Shown here: positions 51,819-58,886 of the stretch, in pieces
Layout of the letters: the number at the start of each line of letters is the position of its first letter
How positions within the stretch are numbered: position 1 is the first letter of the stretch
Origin: Myxococcus guangdongensis
GTDB taxonomy: Bacteria; Myxococcota; Myxococcia; Myxococcales; Myxococcaceae
NCBI RefSeq assembly: GCF_024198255.1
Contig: NZ_JAJVKW010000010.1
Span: 310,001-374,000, forward strand
DNA: 64,000 nt
Direction: 5' to 3'
Notes under the pieces: model-generated
The model's input: only the letters and a program-made list of their open reading frames with translations
Told to the model about the DNA's origin: nothing
Database searches by the model: none
Program-made: the position numbers and the translations under genes

Positions 51819-52748
51819 GTGCTGCCCTACTTCCCCTTCGAGCAGGACGCCTATGCCATGGCACTTGGAGTGCGCGCCTTGCGTCCCGGTGAAACACTCA
51901 TCGAGATAGACGCAGCGCATTATCGTGCTGAGCTGGCGTTGAAAGCCTCACTGCTACGAGAGGACCCGTCCGCGCGCTTCCAGGCCCAGCCGGGCACCGA
52001 GCCCCAGCAATGGGAGGTGTTGCGGCTGTTGCTGTCGCGCATGGCGGAGGAGACGCCGGAGTCGTTCACGCTGCGGGCCGGGGAGGATGGGCGCTGGCAT
52101 TGGCACAACCGGCTCACGGACGCGTCGGCCACCTTCACGCCGGGGCAGGGGGACGACCTGCCGTGGGCGCCGCTGGATTGGGTGGGCCGACAGGTGCAGG
52201 AGGACCTGCTGGTGCTGGACGGCACGCGCGAGGGCTACCCGCTCATCGCCGGACAGCTGTGCTTCCCCTCCGGCTGGAGCCTGGGCGAGAAGCTGGGCAA
52301 GTCCCTGCTCGCGGTGCACGCGCCGGTGCCGGGCTTCGCCGAGCAGATGGGGCGCGGCACGCTGAAGCTGCTGGAGGGCCTCAAGCCGGGCCGCCCCGTC
52401 ACCCGCTGCAACTGGGCCGTCACCGTCACCGACAGGCTGTGCATGGAGCCGCGCTACTTCTCCGAGTGGCGCCACCTCTTCGAGGGCCTCACGCCCGACA
52501 ACGCCGGGGAGCGCTGCTTCCTGCGCCTGGAGCGGCAGACCTTGAGCCGCCTCCCGGAGACCGGCGCCATCCTCTTCACCCTCCACACCTACGTGGCCCC
52601 GGTGGCCGGCGAGGTGCCCACGCCCGAGCGCCGTCGGAGGCTGGCCCGCGTGCTCGGCACCGTCCCGGAGGACCTGAGCGGCTACAAGCGCCTGGGCCCC
52701 CTGCGCGAGCCGCTCCTGGCGTACCTGACCCGCCCGGAGGCTTGTTGA
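51819..52748 (+). CDS. DUF3445 family protein (haem-dependent oxidative N-demethylase-like)
   Basis: 309 residues. It begins LPYFPFEQDAYAMALG and contains LDWVGRQVQEDLLVL, FPSGWSLGEKLGKSL and HTYVAPVAG, the conserved segments of DUF3445 (PF11927), a family that includes haem-dependent oxidative N-demethylases for dimethylamine/trimethylamine-derived or glycine-betaine-like amines. The haem ligand was not identified here. GTG 51819 is chosen since the family starts there; ATG 51681 would add 46 residues with poor codon bias. Locally low third-position GC suggests transfer or an uncertain start. Divergent from the beta-helix gene. Confidence 0.85.
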   Translation: MLPYFPFEQDAYAMALGVRALRPGETLIEIDAAHYRAELALKASLLREDPSARFQAQPGTEPQQWEVLRLLLSRMAEETPESFTLRAGEDGRWHWHNRLTDASATFTPGQGDDLPWAPLDWVGRQVQEDLLVLDGTREGYPLIAGQLCFPSGWSLGEKLGKSLLAVHAPVPGFAEQMGRGTLKLLEGLKPGRPVTRCNWAVTVTDRLCMEPRYFSEWRHLFEGLTPDNAGERCFLRLERQTLSRLPETGAILFTLHTYVAPVAGEVPTPERRRRLARVLGTVPEDLSGYKRLGPLREPLLAYLTRPEAC

Positions 52749-52958
52749 CGCTCGCGCCCGGAGTCCCTTCGCGCTCGTAGGGCCTCGGATGGTGGGTGGA
52801 GAAATATCCTACCCGGATGAAACGACGGCGGCGGATGGGCGTCACGGTGCGGCGCCAAGAGGAAGAGGGAGCGTTTCTGTAGTAAGTCGCCCCTCCGGAA
52901 CGAGAGATTGGCGGCGCGCTTTCGCCGCCGCGGCCACAAGCGAAGGAAGGGCAAACAC

Positions 52959-53735
52959 ATGCGGAAGATGTGTCTGGTTGCGATGATGCTGAGCCTGACG
53001 GCGTGCCAGCCGCAGGGTGCGAAGGACGGAAGCGCCACCGCCACGGCGACGGCGGGCGCGGCGGCCAACCCGCAGACCGAGGACCAGAAGACGCTGTACG
53101 CGCTCGGTCTGTCCATCGGCAAGAGCATCAGCGTGTTCGACATGACTCCGGAGGAGCTGGAGTACGTCAAGGCGGGCCTCAACGCCCAGGTGAAGGGCGA
53201 CAAGCCCGCGGTGGAGCTGGAGACGTACGGGCCGAAGCTCCAGGAGCTGGCGCGCGCGCGCACCACCGCCAAGGCGGAGAAGGAGAAGGAGAACTCCAAG
53301 AAGTTCCTGGACGAGGCCGCCAAGGAGTCCGGCGCCACCAAGACGGAGTCCGGCCTGGTGTTCAAGGACATCACCCCCGGCACCGGTGAGTCCCCGAAGG
53401 CCACGGACATCGTGAAGGTGCACTACAAGGGCACGCTGCCCAACGGCACCGAGTTCGACAGCTCCTACAAGCGCGGCGAGCCCACGCAGTTCCCGCTCCA
53501 GGGCGTCATCAAGTGCTGGACGGAGGGCGTGCAGAAGATGAAGGTCGGCGGCAAGGCCAAGCTGGTGTGCCCGTCCGACATCGCCTACGGCGACCGCGGC
53601 GCGCCCCCGAACATCCCGGGCGGTTCGGCCCTGGTGTTCGAGGTGGAGCTGCTGGAGATCGTCAAGCAGCCCGAGGCTCCCGCTGGCGCGCCGGGCGCTC
53701 CCGCGACGCCTCCGTCGGCCGAGCAGAAGAAGTAG
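52959..53735 (+). CDS. FKBP-type peptidyl-prolyl isomerase lipoprotein (FkpA/Mip-like)
   Basis: 258 residues. MRKMCLVAMMLSLTAC is a lipoprotein signal. A helical N-terminal dimerisation region (about 40-125) leads to the FKBP domain (about 145-240): VKVHYKGTLPNGTEFDSSY, VIKCWTEGVQKMKVGGKAKL, IAYGDRGAPPNIPGGSALVF. Conserved Tyr, Asp and Trp ligand-pocket residues are visible. It helps fold exported proteins in the periplasm. A Pro/Ala tail ends it. GGAAGG precedes ATG 52959. A GC hairpin follows. Confidence 0.95.
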   Translation: MRKMCLVAMMLSLTACQPQGAKDGSATATATAGAAANPQTEDQKTLYALGLSIGKSISVFDMTPEELEYVKAGLNAQVKGDKPAVELETYGPKLQELARARTTAKAEKEKENSKKFLDEAAKESGATKTESGLVFKDITPGTGESPKATDIVKVHYKGTLPNGTEFDSSYKRGEPTQFPLQGVIKCWTEGVQKMKVGGKAKLVCPSDIAYGDRGAPPNIPGGSALVFEVELLEIVKQPEAPAGAPGAPATPPSAEQKK

Positions 53736-53740
53736 CTCCG

Positions 53741-53763
53741 CGCGCTCCACCTGATGGAGCGTG
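53741..53763 (+). terminator. Hairpin after the FKBP gene
   Basis: CGCTCCA and TGGAGCG (53743-53749, 53755-53761) form a 7-bp stem with a 5-nt loop, extended by one G-U and one C-G pair to 53741-53763. It starts 6 bases after the FKBP stop. No T-run follows, so it is a weak terminator or a 3' stabiliser. Confidence 0.4.
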
Positions 53764-53903
53764 AGCACTCGGAGGGCTGGTGGGGGAGCTTTCCCTGCCG
53801 GCCCTCTTCGTTTTTCGCGCGGGGGGGCCCGGTGGAAAGAACCTTGGCGCGGGGGCCTGGAGTCGGAGGATTCTCGCGGGCCTCACGGCGAAGAGGAGAG
53901 TTC

Positions 53904-54734
53904 ATGCACCGTCACCTGCTGCTGTTGGGTGTGTTGTTGCTGGTGGGAGGCTGCACGCGAGGCAAGCCCATGGAGGTGCGGCGCGAGCCCTCTCCCACGG
54001 GCGCGGTCTCCGAGGCGGAGTTCAAGGCCATGCACACCCTGCGCGAGGACGCGCCGCCCGAGCTGAAGGGGCAGGAGGTGGAGGTGGCCGGGACGAAGAT
54101 GTACCTGAGCCTGCCCGAGGGCGCGAAGGGCCCGCTGCCCGCGGTGCTGGTCATCCACGAGTGGTGGGGGCTCAACCCGCACATCAAGCACTGGGCGGAC
54201 CGGCTGGCGGCCAACGGCTACGCGGCGCTGGCGGTGGACCTGTATGGCGGCAAGGTGGCCACCACGTCCGACGAGGCGCTGGCGTTGGTGAAGTCGGTGG
54301 ACCCGGCGCGCGCGGGGCAGACGCTGGTGACGGCGTACAAGTTCCTCCAGGACGATTCGCGGGTGAAGGCCACGCGCACGGGCAGCCTGGGGTGGTGCTT
54401 CGGGGGGAGCATGTCCCTGCGCACGGCCATGCTGGTGCCGGAGCTGGACGCGGCGGTGATTTATTACGGCAGCCCGGTGACGGACGTGAACGAGCTGTCG
54501 ACCATCAAGGCACCGGTGCTGGGCATCTTCGGCACGCGGGACGCGTCCATTCCGCTGGAGAAGGTGGCGGAGTTCCGCGCGGCGCTGGACCAGGCGGGGG
54601 TGCCCCACCGCATCGTCGAGCTGGATGGGGAGCACGCCTTCGCGAACCCCTCGGGGGCGCGCTACAACGAGCAGTCGGCCGCCATGGCGTGGGCGGAGAC
54701 GTCGATGTTCCTGGAGCACCACCTCAAGCGCTGA
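53904..54734 (+). CDS. Dienelactone-hydrolase-family lipoprotein
   Basis: 276 residues. Signal MHRHLLLLGVLLLVGGC (lipobox). Alpha/beta hydrolase of the DLH type: catalytic Glu86 (HEWWGLN) and Cys165 in SLGWCFGGSM (the DLH nucleophile is Cys), Asp in GTRDASI and His in DGEHAFAN. DLH enzymes open lactones, but membrane-anchored bacterial members are mostly uncharacterised esterases. AGGAGAG precedes ATG 53904. It is followed 110 bases later by another alpha/beta hydrolase, which lacks the nucleophile. Confidence 0.92.
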   Translation: MHRHLLLLGVLLLVGGCTRGKPMEVRREPSPTGAVSEAEFKAMHTLREDAPPELKGQEVEVAGTKMYLSLPEGAKGPLPAVLVIHEWWGLNPHIKHWADRLAANGYAALAVDLYGGKVATTSDEALALVKSVDPARAGQTLVTAYKFLQDDSRVKATRTGSLGWCFGGSMSLRTAMLVPELDAAVIYYGSPVTDVNELSTIKAPVLGIFGTRDASIPLEKVAEFRAALDQAGVPHRIVELDGEHAFANPSGARYNEQSAAMAWAETSMFLEHHLKR

Positions 54735-54843
54735 GCGGGAGTGTCCAGCGGTCCACACGAGCGAGCCTGGACGCGACACGGTGTTGCGTCCGGGGCCCCG
54801 GGTCGGCTTGAACGCGCGCGCGTCAAATCATCGGAGGCGTGGC

Positions 54844-56100
54844 GTGTCGAGGCTGGGTGTGAGCGTGGCGGTGGTCCTGGGGCTGGTGCTCGTCGGGAGC
54901 GGGGCCCGGGCAGCCGGGACGGCGGTTCTCTTCGAGGGGGTCTGGCGTCGTCCGGATGGGGGGCTGGTGCGGGTGGCGGGGGAGGACTCGGCCCCGTTCC
55001 TGATGGACTTCGCCTCGCGGCGGCGCTGGCGGTTGGAGCCGAAGGAGCCCGGGGTGTGGGTGCTCGGGGGCAGCCGCCCGGAGGCGCGTGTCACGTGGCG
55101 ACCGCCAAAGCTGGTGCTCGCTGGGTTGGGCGCGGAGCCGATGGTGCTCGAGGTGGTGCCGGTGCGCACCGAGGCGGTGACGGTGCCCGGGGAGGACACG
55201 GCGCTGCCGGCGACCCTGTGGCTGCCGCCGACGGGGAAGCCCAGGACCGCGGTGGTGTTGTTGCACGACGTGGGGCAGGGCTCGCGTGAGGCGCTGGAGC
55301 CCTATCCGACGCTCCTGGTGGAGCACGGGCTGGCGGTGCTCACCTACGACGCGCGTGGTGCGGGATTGAAGGCGCAGGGCGATGATGGCCTGGCGGCGGT
55401 GAAGCTGCTGCGGAAGCGGCTGGGCCCCTCGGTTCGCGTGGGACTGATGGGCTTCGGGCAGGGCGCGTGGGCGGCCGTGGCAGCGGCGGCGCGCGCACCG
55501 GAGGAGGTGGGCTTCCTCGTCCTCATCTCGGGCGGAGCTGGCGCGGTGTGGAAGCAGGAGCAACACCGCATGCGCAACGAGGGGCGCAAGCGTGGACTCA
55601 CCGGGCCGGAACTGGTGGACCTGAACGAGTTCCTCGACGTGCTCCACGACGCGCGCCTGTACGCGGAGGGCGGCGAGGCCCGCGCGCGCAAGACGCTCGA
55701 CTTCCACTTCCAGCGCGCGAAGCGCAAGCGCTGGCTCGCGGTGACGCCGCTGTCGTCACTCGGAGACGTGACGGTGGAGCGCTTCCTGGTGCACCAGCGT
55801 CCACTCTGGCGTGACGTGCTGTCCTACGACGCGGCCGAGGACCTGCCTCGCGTGCGAGGCCCCGTGCTCGCGCTGCTGGGCGAGCGTGACGAGACGACCC
55901 CCGCCGCGCTCACGGCGCGGGCGCTCAACCAGGGCCTGTCGAAGCGCGCCGGAGAGGACAACCGCACCCAGGTGAAGGTCATCGAGGGCGCGGACCACGC
56001 GCTCGCCGTGGCCACGCGTGAGTCACCCGCCGTGGAGACGATGTCCCGCCAGGCGCTGGACACCCTCTCCTCATGGCTGCGCGCCCTGGAGGCTCAGTAG
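54844..56100 (+). CDS. Exported alpha/beta hydrolase homologue lacking the catalytic serine
   Basis: 418 residues. A signal-peptide-like start (MSRLGVSVAVVLGLVLVGSGARA) is followed by an N-terminal beta-rich part and an alpha/beta hydrolase core from about residue 125. The nucleophile elbow reads GFGQGAW, with Gly205 (codon GGG at 55456-55458) where GxSxG enzymes have Ser. The acid (GERDETTP) and His (GADHALAV) are kept. Either it uses another nucleophile or it is a pseudo-enzyme. GTG 54844 has GGAGG upstream. It overlaps the CAP gene's 3' end by 7 bases on the other strand. Confidence 0.85.
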   Translation: MSRLGVSVAVVLGLVLVGSGARAAGTAVLFEGVWRRPDGGLVRVAGEDSAPFLMDFASRRRWRLEPKEPGVWVLGGSRPEARVTWRPPKLVLAGLGAEPMVLEVVPVRTEAVTVPGEDTALPATLWLPPTGKPRTAVVLLHDVGQGSREALEPYPTLLVEHGLAVLTYDARGAGLKAQGDDGLAAVKLLRKRLGPSVRVGLMGFGQGAWAAVAAAARAPEEVGFLVLISGGAGAVWKQEQHRMRNEGRKRGLTGPELVDLNEFLDVLHDARLYAEGGEARARKTLDFHFQRAKRKRWLAVTPLSSLGDVTVERFLVHQRPLWRDVLSYDAAEDLPRVRGPVLALLGERDETTPAALTARALNQGLSKRAGEDNRTQVKVIEGADHALAVATRESPAVETMSRQALDTLSSWLRALEAQ

Positions 56101-56753
56101 GGCTTCTGGCCGGTGTAGTTCCCCGGCGGCGCGTAGTTGCAGACCCAGTACTGCCACGTCGGGAATCGACTCCCGAAGGGCGAGTTCTCCGTGCACGTCA
56201 CGGTGGCGCAGCCCACGCGCTTCGTGTTCCGCCACACCACCTGCGTGTAGTGGCCGCACTGCTTGCCCGACGCACACGCGTTGTTGGCGTAGTTGTAGTC
56301 GGAGACCTCGCTGCTCCAACCCTTCACCACATCCAGCGTGGACATGGAGTTGGGCGTGGCCGCGGTGATGTTCTCACCATGGGGGCCTCGGTCGGGGTTG
56401 TGCCCCCACTGGCACTTCGCCGCCCACGCCTTCGCCACGGCCTCCGCGCCCGTGTCCCAGCCGAGCGGCTCCAGCGCGGGGCTCGGCGTGGGCTGCGCGG
56501 AAGCACGCGTCGCGTTGTGTCCCGTCAGCATGTCCTGCGCGAACTGTGACAGCGAACCCGAGCCCGAATCGGGAGTCCCCGAGCCCGAGTCCGGAGTCCC
56601 GGAGTCCGGGTTGCCCGAGCTCCCTCCATCCGGAGTCCCGGCATCACCCGATGGCGTGACGTCATCGTTGTCGTCATCGGAGCCGCAGCCGGTGGCGAGG
56701 CAGGGCACGAGCAGACCGAGGGCCAGCAGACGTCGGACGGAGGAGCGGTTCAT
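56094..56753 (-). CDS. CAP-domain (SCP/PR1-like) lipoprotein
   Basis: 219 residues. Signal ends LATGC (lipobox); a PDSG linker (about 35-65) follows. The CAP domain (about 70-215) shows GHNPDRGPHGENI, CGHYTQVVWRNTKRVGCA and FPTWQYWVCNYAPPGN, the CAP signature 1/2 motifs. CAP proteins bind lipids or sterols and some act as toxins or cell-wall associated factors in bacteria; no catalytic function is assured. ATG 56753. It is a tandem paralogue of 56830-57468, with the same core motifs but a different linker and signal. Confidence 0.92.
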   Translation of the reverse strand: MNRSSVRRLLALGLLVPCLATGCGSDDDNDDVTPSGDAGTPDGGSSGNPDSGTPDSGSGTPDSGSGSLSQFAQDMLTGHNATRASAQPTPSPALEPLGWDTGAEAVAKAWAAKCQWGHNPDRGPHGENITAATPNSMSTLDVVKGWSSEVSDYNYANNACASGKQCGHYTQVVWRNTKRVGCATVTCTENSPFGSRFPTWQYWVCNYAPPGNYTGQKPY

Positions 56754-56829
56754 CCCGCGATTATCGACGGCGCCACGAGCGTCCGGAAGGTGTACGCACC
56801 CACGTACCCTCCCACGACGACACCGCGTC

Positions 56830-57468
56830 TCAGTAGGGCCGCTGTCCCACGAAATTTCCGGGCGGCGCGTAGTTGCAGACCCACAGCTGCCACGTGGGGA
56901 AGTCCGCGCCGAAGGGCGAGTTCTTCTTGCACGTCACGGTGGCGCAGCCCACGGCCGTCGTCTTGCGCCACACCACCTGCGTGTAGTGCCCGCACACCTT
57001 GCCCTTCTTGCACGTGTTGCGCGCGGGGTCGTAGTCGGAGACCTCGTCCGCCCAGCTCTTCACCACCTGCTGCGTGGTCCACGTGTCCGGCGTGGCGGCG
57101 GCCAGGTTCTCGCCGAACTCACCCCGCTCCGGGTTGTGGTCGAACTTGCAGGCCTTGGCCCAGGAGGCGGCCTGGCGAGCGGCCTCGTCGGACCAGGCGA
57201 GCGGCGGCAGCGCGGGCTTCGGCGTGGGCCGGGCCTGCGCTCGCGCCTGGTTGTGCGCCTCCACCATGTCGCGCGCGAAGTCCTTCGCCGTGGGCGGCGC
57301 GGGGCGGGGCTGCGGGGTGCTCCGGGCCTGCTGTCCGCGCGAAGCGCTGGCGGACGCCCGCGGGGCCGGCGCGGCCTTGCGCGCGCTGGACTTCGAGGCC
57401 AACGCGCAGCCGGGAGGAAACACGAGCAGCAGCAGCACGAACGCGCGGAGCACGGAAGACGGACGCAT
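56830..57468 (-). CDS. CAP-domain lipoprotein (second copy)
   Basis: 212 residues. Signal peptide ending FPPGC-ALAS (lipobox), a Pro/Ala/Arg-rich linker (about 30-60) and a CAP domain (about 65-210) with FDHNPERGEFGENL, CGHYTQVVWRKTTAVGCA and FPTWQLWVCNYAPPGN. It differs from its neighbour in the His of HGEN (here FGEN). That loss may matter for the cluster of polar residues in the CAP cavity. Co-directional with the DUF1552 gene upstream (71 bases), so it may be part of that operon. A repeated CCGTCCATGC lies in its leader. Confidence 0.92.
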   Translation of the reverse strand: MRPSSVLRAFVLLLLVFPPGCALASKSSARKAAPAPRASASASRGQQARSTPQPRPAPPTAKDFARDMVEAHNQARAQARPTPKPALPPLAWSDEAARQAASWAKACKFDHNPERGEFGENLAAATPDTWTTQQVVKSWADEVSDYDPARNTCKKGKVCGHYTQVVWRKTTAVGCATVTCKKNSPFGADFPTWQLWVCNYAPPGNFVGQRPY

Positions 57469-57492
57469 GCCGAGGATGATGCGTCAGGACGT

Positions 57493-57525
57493 CCGTCCAT
57501 GCATGGTGACGTTTTCCGTCCATGC
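57493..57525. promoter_or_regulatory. Direct repeat CCGTCCATGC upstream of the second CAP gene
   Basis: CCGTCCATGC occurs at 57493-57502 and 57516-57525 (23-bp spacing, about two helical turns) in the 71-bp gap before the CAP gene. The first copy is part of a short palindrome, CCATGCATGG (57497-57506). It could be a regulator site for an independent CAP promoter. Confidence 0.3.
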
Positions 57526-57539
57526 TGCGAGGTCGAGGG

Positions 57540-58886
57540 CTACCCCCCGAATCCCGGCAATTCCCCCGTCCCGTCCGAGCCGAAAGTGGTGATGCCGGGC
57601 ACGCCCATGGCCCGCATCATGGAGATGTAGAGGTTGGCGATGGGGACGCCGGTCGCGCGCAGGTGCCTGTCAGTCCCCACCGCGCCGCCGCACCGGCCGG
57701 CGATGAGCACGGGCAGGTTGCGATGGATGTGCCCGTTGCCGTCCTCGATTTCGCTGGTGAAGTAGATCATCGAGGTGTCGAGCAGCGACGCGCCGTGGGC
57801 ATCCCGGCTCTCCTTCAGCCGCCGCACCAGGTAGGCGTACTGCTCCACCTCCCACCGGTCGATGCGCGAGAGCGCGTCGAAGTTGGACGGGACGAACTGG
57901 TGATGCGAGTACGCGTGGTGTCCGCCGCTGAGTCCGAGGAAGCCGTACACCTTGTTGCTGCGCGCGTTGGCGAGCATGAAGGTCGCCACGCGGGTGAGGT
58001 CGCATTGGAAGGCGAGGACGATGAGGTCCATCATCGCCTTCGTCTTGGCGCGCGGGTCCTCGCTGTCGTCGGGCGACACCGGGACGCCGCACGCGGGCCC
58101 CTCTTGCCCCAGGGCCTCCAGCTGCTTCTCCAGGTCCCGCACGCTGGTGAAGTATTCGTCGAGCTTGCGCCGGTCCGTCGCGCCGAGCTGCTTCTGCAGC
58201 GACGTGGCGTCCTCGCGCACGAAGTCGATGATGCTCAGGCCATAGGCGCGGCGCTTCTCCACCTGGGCCTGGGTGGTGCCGGGGTCCAGGCCGCCGAAGA
58301 GCCGGTCGAAGACGGCCTTGGGGCGCGCCTCCTTGGCCATGGGCGTGCGAGGCCCGGCCCAGGAGATGTTGTTGGCGTAGGGGCACGCGTAGCCGGAGTC
58401 ACAGTTGCCGATGCCGCGGCCCGCGTCGTTGCCCAATTCCAGTGAGGCGAAGCGCGTGGCCTTCTGCTGGGCCAGGTGTCGGGCGATGACCTGGTCCATG
58501 GAGATGCCCGCGTGGAAGTCGGTGCCCTCCGTCTTGAAGGCCTTCATGCAGGACAGGAGCGCGGCGGTGCCCGCGGCGTGGTGCCCGTCGCCGTCCGGCT
58601 TGCCCGCGTCGTTGGCGAGCCCGCTGATGACCAGCACATCGCTCTTCACCGCCGCCAGGGGCTGGAGCGTGGGCGTCAGCTCCCAGGCGGGGCCGGTGCC
58701 GGAGGGCATCCACTTCTGCATGTGGATGCCATTGGGCACGTAGAAGACGGCCAGGCGGCGGGGCGCCAGGGTCGCCTCGGCGGCGTGGGCGGTGGAGCCC
58801 CAGCGCTCGAGGAGCGGGAGCGCCATCAACGCGCCCGCGCCGCGCAGGAAGGTTCGACGGGAGAGTGGCCGCTTCGTGCTGCTCAT
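57540..58886 (-). CDS. DUF1552 family protein, Tat-exported
   Basis: 448 residues. The N-terminus SRRTFLRGAGALMALPLLE is a twin-arginine signal (S-R-R-x-F-L-R). The rest matches DUF1552: FYVPNGIHMQKWMPSG, VISGLANDAGKPDGDG, GHHAYSHHQF and a C-terminal region ending PGITTFGSDGTGELPG. DUF1552 proteins are mainly known from Planctomycetes and myxobacteria, beside DUF1587/1592/1588/1585 proteins, and their function is unknown; sulfatase-like metal-site features have been suggested. Its ATG overlaps the DUF1592 stop by four bases (ATGA). Confidence 0.9.
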   Translation of the reverse strand: MSSTKRPLSRRTFLRGAGALMALPLLERWGSTAHAAEATLAPRRLAVFYVPNGIHMQKWMPSGTGPAWELTPTLQPLAAVKSDVLVISGLANDAGKPDGDGHHAAGTAALLSCMKAFKTEGTDFHAGISMDQVIARHLAQQKATRFASLELGNDAGRGIGNCDSGYACPYANNISWAGPRTPMAKEARPKAVFDRLFGGLDPGTTQAQVEKRRAYGLSIIDFVREDATSLQKQLGATDRRKLDEYFTSVRDLEKQLEALGQEGPACGVPVSPDDSEDPRAKTKAMMDLIVLAFQCDLTRVATFMLANARSNKVYGFLGLSGGHHAYSHHQFVPSNFDALSRIDRWEVEQYAYLVRRLKESRDAHGASLLDTSMIYFTSEIEDGNGHIHRNLPVLIAGRCGGAVGTDRHLRATGVPIANLYISMMRAMGVPGITTFGSDGTGELPGFGG

